64,000 nt of DNA from positions 34,115 through 98,114 of the forward strand of contig NZ_FOOF01000022.1 in assembly GCF_900113115.1 (NCBI RefSeq). Direction: 5' to 3'. The DNA comes from Duganella sp. CF458. Lineage in GTDB: Bacteria; Pseudomonadota; Gammaproteobacteria; Burkholderiales; Burkholderiaceae_D. Numbering within the stretch: position 1 is the stretch's first letter; each line of letters starts with the position of its first letter. A model generated the notes under the pieces. The model worked only from the letters and a program-made list of their open reading frames with translations. It had not been told where the DNA came from and did not search any database. This document shows positions 8,019 through 16,448 of the stretch, piece after piece. The position numbers were made by a program, and so were the translations under genes.

Positions 8019-8756
8019 ATGAGAATCCTTATCAGTAACGACGACGGCTATCTGGCGCCCGGCATCAATGCGCTGGCGGAAGCCCTGCAGCCCATCGCCG
8101 ATATCGTGGTTGTGGCACCGGACAGCAACCGCTCCGGGGCCTCCAATTCCCTCACGCTGGACCGGCCCTTGTCGGTGCACCAGGCGGCCAATGGTTTCTA
8201 TTTTGTCAATGGTACGCCGACCGATTGCGTCCACGTCGCGCTGACCGGGCTGCTGGACCATGTGCCGGACCTGGTGGTGTCAGGCATTAACAACGGCCCG
8301 AATATGGGCGACGACACCCTGTACTCGGGCACCGTGGCAGCCGCCACCGAGGGCTATCTGTTTGGCGTGCCGGCCATGGCCTTCTCGCAGGGTTCCTACG
8401 GCTGGGCCAATGTGGATGCCGCCGCCCGCGTGGCGCGCGACCTGGTGCAGCGCTACCTGGAGCTGCTGGAGCGGCCTTACCTGCTGAACGTGAATATCCC
8501 GAACCTGCCGTATGAGCAACTGGGACCGCTGACGCCGACCCGCCTGGGCCGCCGCCACCAGGCCGAACCCGTGGTCAAGGCGCTCGACCCGCGCGGCCGC
8601 GAAATCTACTGGATCGGCCCGCCCGGCGCCTGCAAGGACGCCGGCGAAGGCACCGACTTCCATGCCGTCGCCAATGGCCGCGTGTCGCTGACGCCGTTGC
8701 AGATCGACCTGACCCATCGCCAACAACTCGATTCCCTGGCAAAGGCCATCGCATGA
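8019..8756 (+). CDS. surE: 5'/3'-nucleotidase SurE
   Basis: SurE hydrolyses nucleoside monophosphates and short polyphosphates and aids stationary-phase survival. The N-terminal MRILISNDDGYLAPG carries the metal-binding Asp8-Asp9, followed by the conserved APDSNRSGASNSLT and the SGINNGPNMGDDTLYSGTVA loop that supplies further ligands. The length of 245 residues is normal. It opens the classical surE-pcm-nlpD-rpoS cluster, and its stop overlaps the pcm start (ATGA). A cytoplasmic enzyme; confidence is high. Confidence 0.97.
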   Translation: MRILISNDDGYLAPGINALAEALQPIADIVVVAPDSNRSGASNSLTLDRPLSVHQAANGFYFVNGTPTDCVHVALTGLLDHVPDLVVSGINNGPNMGDDTLYSGTVAAATEGYLFGVPAMAFSQGSYGWANVDAAARVARDLVQRYLELLERPYLLNVNIPNLPYEQLGPLTPTRLGRRHQAEPVVKALDPRGREIYWIGPPGACKDAGEGTDFHAVANGRVSLTPLQIDLTHRQQLDSLAKAIA

Positions 8757-9637
8757 GCGAAAAGACCCGCACTTTCCCGCTGCCCCTGTCATCCGTTACC
8801 GACAAGAGCCCGGCGAAAAAGCCGGTCTACAACACCGTGGCCACGCCACAAACCGCAACCCAGAACGCCGCCCGCAGCGCTGCTGCCAGCCCGGGCGGCT
8901 GGCGCCCGCCGCAACCGGTGGCATCGCCTTCACGCGCCCATTCCTATGCCCAGGAGCGCGCCCAGGTGCAGCTTGGTCCCATGGCTGCGCCGCGCCAGAA
9001 TGCCCTGGTGTCGGACGGCGTGCGCCGCGCCATGGTGCAGCGGGTGGCGAAGCAGGGCGTCGGCGACCCGGTGGTGCTGGGCGCGCTCGACACCGTGCCG
9101 CGCCATATGTTCATGGATGAAGGCCTGGCGCCGCAGGCCTATATCGATGCGTCGCTGCCGATCGGCCACCACCAGACCATTTCCCAGCCTTATATCGTGG
9201 CGCGCATGATCGAAGTGATGCGCGCCGGGCAGGATTTGCAGCGCGTGCTGGAAATCGGCACCGGCTGCGGCTACCAGGCGGCAGTGCTGGCCTGCGTGGC
9301 GAAAGAAGTGTATTCGATCGAGCGCATCAAGCCCCTGCACGAACTGGCCAAGTCCAACTTGCGCCCGCTGCGGGTGCCGAACCTGCGTTTGCACTACGGA
9401 GATGGTATGCTAGGCTTGCCGCAGGCGGCGCCTTTCGATGGCATCATCCTTGCCGCCGCCGGCCTGGAAGTGCCGCAGGCCTTGCTGGATCAACTGAATA
9501 TCGGCGGCCGCCTGGTCGCCCCGGTCGGGGCTCGCACCCAGCATCTCGAACTGGTGACCCGTGTCAGCAAGAACGAATGGGTGCGCCAGACGCTGGAAGA
9601 CTGCCATTTTGTGCCGCTGCGCCCTGGCACCGTTTAA
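8753..9637 (+). CDS. pcm: protein-L-isoaspartate O-methyltransferase
   Basis: Pcm methylates L-isoaspartyl residues in aged proteins using S-adenosylmethionine, starting their repair. The catalytic core is clear: IGHHQTISQPYIVARMIEVM, the SAM-binding LEIGTGCGYQAAVLA, and VYSIERI. At 294 residues it is about 80 longer than the enterobacterial enzyme. The extra length is a low-complexity, basic, Pro/Ala-rich N-terminal tail (roughly residues 1-85) of unknown role. It is coupled to surE by a four-base overlap and precedes nlpD by 16 bp. Confidence 0.95.
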   Translation: MSEKTRTFPLPLSSVTDKSPAKKPVYNTVATPQTATQNAARSAAASPGGWRPPQPVASPSRAHSYAQERAQVQLGPMAAPRQNALVSDGVRRAMVQRVAKQGVGDPVVLGALDTVPRHMFMDEGLAPQAYIDASLPIGHHQTISQPYIVARMIEVMRAGQDLQRVLEIGTGCGYQAAVLACVAKEVYSIERIKPLHELAKSNLRPLRVPNLRLHYGDGMLGLPQAAPFDGIILAAAGLEVPQALLDQLNIGGRLVAPVGARTQHLELVTRVSKNEWVRQTLEDCHFVPLRPGTV

Positions 9638-9653
9638 CACACAGATTAATAGA

Positions 9654-10547
9654 ATGACGAAGAAATATTCCCTTTTCCTGATGGCCGCCTCGGTGGTCGT
9701 GCTGACCGCCTGTGAAACCGTGAAGCAGCCGGCCCCGGTCGAGGATCGCTCGATTCCGCTGGTTGCCCCGCCGTCGAAGCCGGCGCCGGAAGAGCCGAAA
9801 GACAAGGAAGGCTACTACACTGTCCACAAGGGCGACACCCTGATCCGCATCGCCTTTGACCGCGGCCTGAATTACCGCGACCTGGCGGCCTGGAACAACC
9901 TGGCCAACCCGGACGACATCAAGGTCGACCAGGTGCTGCGCCTGACGCAGCCGGAAGGCGTGCAGCTGGCGGCTGTGCCGACCCCGCCGCAGATCGAGAA
10001 AACCCCGCCGCCGCCGCGCAAGTCGGCGCCCAAGGGGGAGAAGCGTCCATATTCCGATTCCGCCGTGGCCGATTTGCAGAAATCCGACGACCGCGCCGAC
10101 AAGCCGACCCTGGTTGCCGGCTTGGCGCCGACACCGGCACCGGCCGTGCCGCCGGCAGCGGCGGTCAGCGCCGAAGACCGCGACCTGTCGTGGACCTGGC
10201 CTTCCGACGGCCGCGTGGTGGCCCAGTTCGACGAGGGCAAGAACAAGGGCATCGACATCGCCGGCCGCGCCGGGCAACAAGTGTTGGCTGCCGAACGAGG
10301 AAAAGTGATGTATGCCGGTAGCGGCATCCGCGGATATGGTAATCTCGTCATTGTGAAGCACAGTAACAGCCTGTTGTCGGCCTATGCCCATAACCGCTCC
10401 ATCCTGGTGAAGGAGGGGCAGGAAGTGCGCAGGGGCCAGGCAATTGCTGAAATGGGGGACTCCGATACCGACACGGTCAAGCTGCACTTTGAAATAAGGC
10501 AGCAGGGCAAGCCGGTGGATCCATCGAAATTCCTGCCTAACCGCTAG
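9654..10547 (+). CDS. nlpD: NlpD-type LysM/M23 lipoprotein, amidase activator
   Basis: NlpD activates cell-wall amidases during septum splitting. The 297-residue product has a lipoprotein signal (SVVVLTACETV, with Cys17 as the lipidation site). A LysM domain follows (YYTVHKGDTLIRIAFDRGLN). After a Pro-rich linker comes a C-terminal M23 peptidase-like domain (VVAQFDEGKNKGIDIAGRAG, LHFEIRQQGKPVDPSKFLP). The domain appears degenerate at the zinc site (GIDI rather than HxG(I/V)DI), as expected for an activator rather than an enzyme. I chose ATG 9654, after pcm; the frame also reads back into pcm. It precedes rpoS by 10 bp, and in relatives an rpoS promoter lies inside nlpD. Confidence 0.94.
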   Translation: MTKKYSLFLMAASVVVLTACETVKQPAPVEDRSIPLVAPPSKPAPEEPKDKEGYYTVHKGDTLIRIAFDRGLNYRDLAAWNNLANPDDIKVDQVLRLTQPEGVQLAAVPTPPQIEKTPPPPRKSAPKGEKRPYSDSAVADLQKSDDRADKPTLVAGLAPTPAPAVPPAAAVSAEDRDLSWTWPSDGRVVAQFDEGKNKGIDIAGRAGQQVLAAERGKVMYAGSGIRGYGNLVIVKHSNSLLSAYAHNRSILVKEGQEVRRGQAIAEMGDSDTDTVKLHFEIRQQGKPVDPSKFLPNR

Positions 10548-10557
10548 ATAAGCACCC

Positions 10558-11571
10558 ATGACACGCTCGCCGAATGACCAACTGGAAGACGACTCGATTC
10601 CTGAGGAATTCCCGGACGAGCCGATCGATGAAGTCGCCATCGATTCCATGGAAGCGGACGGCGAGGTTGCGGTCGAGGGCAGCAGCGCTGTCGTCGAAAC
10701 CGTCGACGAGCTGAAAAAAGTCCTGGCGGCGGAGCTCTCCACCGACACCACCCAGCACTACCTGAACCAGATCGGCACCCGTCCCCTGTTGACGGCGCCG
10801 CAGGAGGTGCATTTCGCGACACTGGCCAAGCAGGGCGATTTCTCCGCCCGCCAGACCATGATCGAGCATAACCTGCGCCTCGTGGTCTCGATCGCCAAGC
10901 ATTACATCAACCGCGGCGTGGTCCTGCTCGATATGATAGAGGAGGGCAATATCGGCCTGATGCGCGCCATCGACAAGTTCGAGCCGGAGCGCGGCTTCCG
11001 CTTCTCCACCTATGCCACCTGGTGGATACGCCAGAGCATCGAGCGCGCCATCATGAACCAGGCGCGCACCGTGCGCCTGCCGGTGCACATGGTGCGTGAA
11101 CTGAACCAGATCCTGCGGGGGAAGTACCACCTGGAAGCGCAGCACCACAATGGCAAGGATGCCACGGCGGAGGATATCGCCGACCTGGTGGGGCGGCCGG
11201 TGGAGGAGGTGCAGGATATCCTGGCCCTGTCCGAGCACGCCACCTCGCTCGATGCGCCGCTCGATAACGACCCGCAGTCCTCGCTGATGGACATGCTGCC
11301 GGGCGATTCCGAGGATTCGCCCGATGCGCGGGCCGAGCATCACGAGATGACGGTGCTGGTGCGCGACTGGCTGACCAAGCTGCCGGACAAGCAGCGCATC
11401 GTCATCATGCGCCGTTTCGGGCTGGATAACGATGATCCGGCCACGCTGGAAACCCTGGCCGAGGAAATGGGCGTGACGCGCGAGCGGGTGCGCCAGATCC
11501 AGCAGGAGGCGCTGGTCAAGCTGAAACGCGCCATGGCGGCGCGCGGCGTAGTGCGCGACTCGCTGCTATAG
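10558..11571 (+). CDS. rpoS: RNA polymerase sigma factor RpoS
   Basis: This is the general stress and stationary-phase sigma factor. The 337 residues contain an acidic N-terminal tail, region 1.2 (TTQHYLNQIGTRPLLTAPQE), and region 2 with the core-binding and -10 recognition sequence (IEEGNIGLMRAIDKFEPERG, RFSTYATWWIRQSIERAI). Region 3 follows, then region 4 with the -35 reader (TLETLAEEMGVTRERVRQIQ). Position directly after nlpD separates it from RpoD and RpoH and supports RpoS. The N-terminal 55 residues are rich in Asp and Glu. Confidence 0.96.
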   Translation: MTRSPNDQLEDDSIPEEFPDEPIDEVAIDSMEADGEVAVEGSSAVVETVDELKKVLAAELSTDTTQHYLNQIGTRPLLTAPQEVHFATLAKQGDFSARQTMIEHNLRLVVSIAKHYINRGVVLLDMIEEGNIGLMRAIDKFEPERGFRFSTYATWWIRQSIERAIMNQARTVRLPVHMVRELNQILRGKYHLEAQHHNGKDATAEDIADLVGRPVEEVQDILALSEHATSLDAPLDNDPQSSLMDMLPGDSEDSPDARAEHHEMTVLVRDWLTKLPDKQRIVIMRRFGLDNDDPATLETLAEEMGVTRERVRQIQQEALVKLKRAMAARGVVRDSLL

Positions 11572-11637
11572 CGAAGCGCGGTCTGTTATCATAGCGGGCT
11601 TTGGGCGCGCAACGCGCCGGCTGCAACCTTAATCGCT

Positions 11638-12978
11638 ATGCAAGACACTATCGTCGACATCAAATCCCTGGACATGGATGCCCGTGGCGTTGGCCACATC
11701 GAGAACGAAGACGGCTCGCCGGGCAAGGTCGTTTTCATCGAAGGCGCGCTGCCGGGTGAAAAAGTCAGCTTTGAACTGCTGCGCAAGAAGAAGAACTGGG
11801 AGCAGGGCCGCATGACGGCGCTGCACAAGGAATCGTCGATGCGCGTCAAGCCGAAGTGCGAGCACTTCGAGATCTGCGGCGGCTGCTCCATGCAGCACCT
11901 GGAAGCGTCGGCGCAGGTGGCGATCAAGCAGCGCGTACTGGAAGACAACCTGTGGCACCTGTCCAAGGTCAAGTCCGACACCATGATGCGCCCGATGTAC
12001 GGCCCGACCTGGGGCTACCGTTACCGTGCGCGCCTGTCCGCGCGCTACGTGGCCAAGAAAGGCACGGTGCTGGTCGGCTTCCATGAAAAGAAATCGGTGT
12101 TCGTGGCCGACATCCAGAGCTGCCAGATCCTGCCGCAGCACGTCTCGGACATGATGATGCCGCTGCGCGCCCTGATCCATTCGCTGACCATCTTCGACAA
12201 GGTGCCGCAGATCGAGCTGGCCGTCGGCGAAGACAATACCGTACTGGTGATGCGCAATATGGTGCCGCTGGGCGAGGGCGACGAAGACAAGCTGAAGGCC
12301 TTCGCCGACCAGTACCAGATCCAGTGGTGGCTGCAGCCGAAAGGCCCGGACACCGCCTATCCGTTCTACCCGGCCGGCAAGGAACTGTATTACGCGCTGC
12401 CGGAATTCGGCATCAAGATGCCGTTCAAGCCGACCGACTTCACCCAGGTGAATCACCACATCAACCGGGTGCTGGTGCACAAGGCGTTGCGCCTGCTGGA
12501 TGTGCAGAAGGACGAGCGCGTGGCCGACCTGTTCTGCGGCCTCGGCAACTTTACGCTGCCGCTGGCAACCCAGGCGCGCGAAGTGGTCGGCATCGAAGGT
12601 TCGACCGCGCTGACCGAGCGCGCGCTGTCCAACGCCAAGGTGAACGGCGTCGACGGCCACACTACTTTCCAGTGCCGCAACCTGTTCGAAATCACCAAGG
12701 ATGACCTGATTGCCCTGGGCAAGTTCGACCGCATGCTGATCGACCCCCCGCGCGATGGCGCCATGGCCCTGTCGCTGGCGCTGGCCGAGCTGAAGGACAG
12801 CCATCCGGACCTGCTGCCAAAGCGCATTGTCTACGTGTCCTGCTCGCCCTCGACCCTGGCACGCGACGCCGGCGTGCTGGTGCACCGTGCCGGCTACCGC
12901 ATGTCGCAAGCCGGCGTGATGAACATGTTCCCGCACACCTCGCACGTGGAGTCGATGGCGGTGTTCGACCTGGCCTGA
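11638..12978 (+). CDS. rlmD: 23S rRNA (uracil-1939-C5) methyltransferase RlmD
   Basis: RlmD uses SAM to methylate U1939 of 23S rRNA. The 446-residue protein has an N-terminal TRAM-type RNA-binding domain, then iron-sulfur cysteines in CEHFEICGGCSMQHLE. The Rossmann methyltransferase motifs are DLFCGLGNFTLPLA, LIDPPRDGA and VYVSCSPSTLARD, whose Cys is the usual nucleophile of this family. The short intergenic region after rpoS contains a GGCGCG/CGCGCC hairpin (11604-11618). A bidirectional terminator follows the gene. Confidence 0.95.
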   Translation: MQDTIVDIKSLDMDARGVGHIENEDGSPGKVVFIEGALPGEKVSFELLRKKKNWEQGRMTALHKESSMRVKPKCEHFEICGGCSMQHLEASAQVAIKQRVLEDNLWHLSKVKSDTMMRPMYGPTWGYRYRARLSARYVAKKGTVLVGFHEKKSVFVADIQSCQILPQHVSDMMMPLRALIHSLTIFDKVPQIELAVGEDNTVLVMRNMVPLGEGDEDKLKAFADQYQIQWWLQPKGPDTAYPFYPAGKELYYALPEFGIKMPFKPTDFTQVNHHINRVLVHKALRLLDVQKDERVADLFCGLGNFTLPLATQAREVVGIEGSTALTERALSNAKVNGVDGHTTFQCRNLFEITKDDLIALGKFDRMLIDPPRDGAMALSLALAELKDSHPDLLPKRIVYVSCSPSTLARDAGVLVHRAGYRMSQAGVMNMFPHTSHVESMAVFDLA

Positions 12979-13003
12979 TCCGAGAGGGCGCATCAAGGAC
13001 GAA

Positions 13004-13031
13004 AAAAAAGCCGGCGCAAGCCGGCTTTTTT
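13004..13031. terminator. bidirectional intrinsic terminator between rlmD and the YccA-family gene
   Basis: A perfect stem AAAAAAGCCGGC/GCCGGCTTTTTT encloses a GCAA tetraloop. The A-tract on one side and T-tract on the other let it terminate both converging genes. Confidence 0.9.
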
Positions 13032-13048
13032 ATGGGGTGGCGTAGCGC

Positions 13049-13732
13049 TTATTCGCGGTCGCCGGCCAGGCCCAGCAGGCTCAGCAGGCTGCTGAAGATG
13101 TTGTACACGTCCAGGTACAGCGCCAGGGTGGCGGACACGTAGTTGGTCTCGCCGCCGTTGACGATCTGCTGCACGTCGTACAGGATGTAGGCCGAGAAGA
13201 TGGCGATGACCAGTACCGAGATGGCGATGGCCAGCGCGCCCATGCCCAGGAAGATGTTGGCCACGGATGCCAGCAGCACCACGATGACGCCGGCGAACAG
13301 CCATTTGCCCATCATCGAGAAGTCACGCTTGGTCACGGTCGCGTAGCTGGCCAGCGCCATGAAGATGGCTGCCGTGCCGCCGAAGGCGGTCATGATCAGG
13401 GTGCCGCCGTTGGCAAAGCCCAGGGTGCGGGTCAGCAAGGGCGTGAGCAACAGGCCCATGAAGAAGGTGAAGCCCAACAGCAGCGCGACGCCGAGGCCGG
13501 AATCCTTGTTCTTCTGGATGCCCCAGATGAAGCCGAACGCCACTGCCATGAACAGCAGGAAACCCATGAAGCCACGCGGAATCGGAATGGCGAACATGAC
13601 GCCGATGATCGCGCCCAATACGGTCGGGATCATGGACAGCGACAGCAGCCAGTAAGTATTGCGCAGCACGCGGTTGCGAATCTGTGCGTTGTCGGTGGCG
13701 ACGCCGCTACCAAAATGATGTACGTTTTGCAT
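13049..13732 (-). CDS. Bax inhibitor-1/YccA family membrane protein
   Basis: The 227-residue protein has about seven hydrophobic segments, for example LLSLSMIPTVLGAIIGVMFA, FLLFMAVAFGFIWGI, VALLLGFTFFMGLLLTPLL and WLFAGVIVVLLASVANIFLG. Its C-terminal half has the family's SAYILYDVQQIVNGGETNY signature with the conserved Asp pair of the BI-1/TMBIM family. E. coli YccA interacts with the FtsH protease that HflKC (also encoded in this window) regulates. It is an inner-membrane protein. A direct functional link with HflKC here is only suggested by family knowledge. Confidence 0.93.
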   Translation of the reverse strand: MQNVHHFGSGVATDNAQIRNRVLRNTYWLLSLSMIPTVLGAIIGVMFAIPIPRGFMGFLLFMAVAFGFIWGIQKNKDSGLGVALLLGFTFFMGLLLTPLLTRTLGFANGGTLIMTAFGGTAAIFMALASYATVTKRDFSMMGKWLFAGVIVVLLASVANIFLGMGALAIAISVLVIAIFSAYILYDVQQIVNGGETNYVSATLALYLDVYNIFSSLLSLLGLAGDRE

Positions 13733-13853
13733 ATTTAAATGCCTCCTTTACCAAAAAGCATAGCATGCCGTCGACCGGATGGGGACTTTCTGGCTTAGGA
13801 AATACTTAAAAACGCTTAGGGGAAGCCCTTACTCGCCCCTTCGGAGTGTTTCC

Positions 13854-13883
13854 TTAGGCATAGAGAGTGAACTATGTTAAAAT
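13854..13883 (+). promoter_or_regulatory. possible sigma-70 promoter of ndk
   Basis: TTAGGC and TAAAAT are separated by 18 bp about 65 bp upstream of the ndk start, in an AT-rich gap. The -35 box is weak, so this is tentative. Confidence 0.3.
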
Positions 13884-13946
13884 CTAGGGTTGATCGAGAA
13901 TCTAATTTCTTGTTTTAAACCTTTCTTTTTATTGGAGTTTTTCATA

Positions 13947-14372
13947 ATGGCAATCGAACGCACCCTGTCGATCATCAAACCTGACGCAGTAGCCAAAAAC
14001 GTGATCGGCCAGATCTACAGCCGTTTCGAAGGCGCAGGCCTGAAAGTGATCGCTGCCCGCATGACCCAGCTGTCGCGCGCTGAAGCCGAAGGCTTCTACG
14101 CAGTGCACCGCGAGCGTCCTTTCTTCAAGGACCTGGTGGACTTCATGATTTCCGGTCCTGTGATGATCCAGGTTCTGGAAGGCGAAGGCGCGATCCTGAA
14201 AAACCGCGACCTGATGGGCGCTACCGACCCGAAGAAGGCAGAAAAAGGCACCATCCGCGCTGATTTCGCTGACTCCATCGACGCTAACGCTGTGCACGGC
14301 TCCGACGCCGCTGAAACCGCTGCTGTGGAAATCGCCTACTACTTCCCAGCACTGAACGTCTACTCCCGTTAA
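13947..14372 (+). CDS. ndk: nucleoside diphosphate kinase
   Basis: Ndk transfers the gamma-phosphate from ATP to other nucleoside diphosphates through a phosphohistidine. The 141 residues match the usual length. ERTLSIIKPDAVAKN at the N-terminus, NRDLMGATDPKKAEKGTIR in the nucleotide site, and the active-site motif NAVHGSDA with His117 are all present. I chose ATG 13947; the frame runs further upstream without a plausible ribosome site. Codon use is strongly biased, as expected for a highly expressed gene. It is monocistronic or lightly linked to rlmN, with a terminator between them. Confidence 0.97.
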   Translation: MAIERTLSIIKPDAVAKNVIGQIYSRFEGAGLKVIAARMTQLSRAEAEGFYAVHRERPFFKDLVDFMISGPVMIQVLEGEGAILKNRDLMGATDPKKAEKGTIRADFADSIDANAVHGSDAAETAAVEIAYYFPALNVYSR

Positions 14373-14405
14373 GCTTACGGAAAAGTAGTAAAGTAGTATT
14401 GCGCC

Positions 14406-14442
14406 TTGCCCCGGATCTTTGGTCCGGGGCAAAGCCGTTTTT
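14406..14442 (+). terminator. intrinsic terminator of ndk
   Basis: A perfect 10-bp stem TTGCCCCGGA/TCCGGGGCAA with a 7-nt loop is followed by AGCCGTTTTT. Confidence 0.88.
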
Positions 14443-14460
14443 GAAATTGAGTAAAAAAGC

Positions 14461-15633
14461 ATGGAAACATCCCTCACCAATCTGCTGGATTTCGATCCGG
14501 AGCAACTAGTCGCCTACTGCGCCGAGCTGGGGGAGAAGCCTTTCCGTGCCAAACAGCTGCAGCGCTGGATCCACCAGTTCGGTGCGTCCGACTTTGACAG
14601 CATGACCGACCTCGCCAAGTCCTTGCGCGAGAAGCTGAAGACGCGCGCCCACATCGTGGCGCCGACTGCCATCAGCGACCATACTTCGACCGACGGCACC
14701 CGCAAATGGCTGGTGGACGTGGGTAATGGCAATGCCGTGGAAACCGTGTTCATCCCGGAGGAAAACCGCGGCACGCTGTGCATTTCCACTCAGGCCGGCT
14801 GCGCCGTGAATTGCCGTTTCTGCTCGACCGGCAAACAGGGCTTCAACCGCAACCTGACCGTGAGCGAAATCATTGGCCAGTTGTGGATGGCCGAATTCGC
14901 GCTGCGCCAAACCAAAGGCATCGAACCCGGCCCGAAAGGCGAGCGCCAGATCACCAACGTGGTGATGATGGGCATGGGCGAGCCGCTGCTGAATTACGGA
15001 CCGACCGCCACCGCGCTCAAGCTGATGCTGGACGACAACGCCTACGGCCTGTCGCGCCGCCGCGTGACCCTGTCCACCTCGGGCGTGGTGCCGATGATCG
15101 ACAAGCTGTCGCAAGACGTGCCGGTGGCGCTGGCGGTATCGCTGCACGCCTCCAACGACAAGCTGCGCGACGAGCTGGTCCCGCTCAACAAGAAGTACCC
15201 GCTGAAGGAACTGCTGGCGGCATGCAAGCGCTACCTGGAGTTCGCGCCGCGCGACTTCATCACATTCGAGTACTGCATGCTCGATAACTACAACGACACG
15301 GATGAGCATGCGCGCGAGCTGATCGCGCTGGTGAACCATCCGCAGTTCGGTGTCAATTGCAAGTTCAACCTGATTCCTTTCAACCCCTTCCCGGAATCGG
15401 GCCTGCTGCGCTCCAAGAACCCGCGCATCAAGGCCTTCGCTGAAATTCTGATGAATGCGGGCATCGTAACCACCATCCGTAAGACGCGCGGCGATGATAT
15501 CGACGCAGCTTGCGGGCAGTTGGCGGGGGAAGTGAAAGATCGCACCCGCGTGGCTGAAAGGATGGAGAAGATGACCGAATACCAGAAGAAGTACGGCGCC
15601 GATTTCGGCAAGATTGTGGAGATCCGTTCCTGA
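14461..15633 (+). CDS. rlmN: dual-specificity rRNA/tRNA (adenine-C2) methyltransferase RlmN
   Basis: RlmN is a radical-SAM enzyme that methylates A2503 of 23S rRNA and A37 of certain tRNAs. The radical-SAM CX3CX2C cluster motif appears as CAVNCRFCSTGKQGFNRN. Other family marks are NVVMMGMGEPLLNY and VTTIRKTRGDDIDAACGQL, whose Cys is the methyl-transferring residue. The length of 390 is normal for betaproteobacteria. Its stop overlaps the start of pilW, and together with rodZ, ispG and hisS it forms a conserved operon-like order. Confidence 0.97.
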   Translation: METSLTNLLDFDPEQLVAYCAELGEKPFRAKQLQRWIHQFGASDFDSMTDLAKSLREKLKTRAHIVAPTAISDHTSTDGTRKWLVDVGNGNAVETVFIPEENRGTLCISTQAGCAVNCRFCSTGKQGFNRNLTVSEIIGQLWMAEFALRQTKGIEPGPKGERQITNVVMMGMGEPLLNYGPTATALKLMLDDNAYGLSRRRVTLSTSGVVPMIDKLSQDVPVALAVSLHASNDKLRDELVPLNKKYPLKELLAACKRYLEFAPRDFITFEYCMLDNYNDTDEHARELIALVNHPQFGVNCKFNLIPFNPFPESGLLRSKNPRIKAFAEILMNAGIVTTIRKTRGDDIDAACGQLAGEVKDRTRVAERMEKMTEYQKKYGADFGKIVEIRS

Positions 15634-16448
15634 TGACCGATTTCGCCCAGCGCCGCTTCAAGTGCCTGGCCGCGGTCGCGCTGGCCAGTGTATTGGCGGG
15701 CTGCGTGACCTCGGTGACTGGCCCCAGTGGCAAAGAAGACCTGAAAACCGTTTCCGACCAGACCGCCGCGCAAAAACGCGCGGAGATCCGCATGCAGCTC
15801 GCGATCGGTTATTTCGAGCAGGGTAATTACCCGATCGCGCTCGATGAGGTGAAGAAGGCGATTTCAGCCGATCCGCAGGGAGCCAATGGCTACAGCTTGC
15901 GCGCCATCATCTATATGCGCATGGGCGAGAAGGAACTGGCCAACGACAACTTCCTGCAGGCCCTGAAAATGGCGCCGAACGATCCTGACCTGAACAATAA
16001 TTACGGGTCCTTCCTGTGCCAGAACGATCGCATCAAGGAATCGTTCAAGCATTTCGATACGGCGCTGGCAAGCCGCAATTACCGTTCGCCGGCCAGTGCC
16101 ATGAACAATGCGGGCAGTTGTGCGCTGAAGATCAAGGACATCGACCAGGCGGAAAAATACCTGTTGCCGGCCCTGAAACTGGCGCCTGATGTGCCGGAAA
16201 CGAATATCGGCTTGGCCAAGGTGTACTATGCGCGGCGCGATTATCCGCGCGCCGGCTTCTTTATCGCGCAATTGCACAAGGTGGCGAAACTGGACGGCCT
16301 GTCGGCCGACGTGCTGTGGCTGGCGGTCAAGGTGCAGCACAAAATGGGCGATGAGGGTCTGGAGCAGAGCTTTGCGACCCAACTGCGGCGCCATCACGCC
16401 CAGTCGCCGGAGTATGCAGCGTATCAACGTGGGGCGTTTGATGAGTGA
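15633..16448 (+). CDS. pilW: type IV pilus biogenesis/stability lipoprotein PilW (PilF)
   Basis: PilW/PilF is an outer-membrane lipoprotein that helps the PilQ secretin assemble. The 271-residue product has a lipoprotein signal (ASVLAGCVTS) and TPR motifs: IGYFEQGNYPIALDEVKKAI, RAIIYMRMGEKELANDNFLQ and LDNYGSFLC-like repeats. It sits between rlmN and rodZ, the standard betaproteobacterial place for this gene. The start overlaps the rlmN stop by one base and its end overlaps the likely rodZ start. Confidence 0.93.
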   Translation: MTDFAQRRFKCLAAVALASVLAGCVTSVTGPSGKEDLKTVSDQTAAQKRAEIRMQLAIGYFEQGNYPIALDEVKKAISADPQGANGYSLRAIIYMRMGEKELANDNFLQALKMAPNDPDLNNNYGSFLCQNDRIKESFKHFDTALASRNYRSPASAMNNAGSCALKIKDIDQAEKYLLPALKLAPDVPETNIGLAKVYYARRDYPRAGFFIAQLHKVAKLDGLSADVLWLAVKVQHKMGDEGLEQSFATQLRRHHAQSPEYAAYQRGAFDE

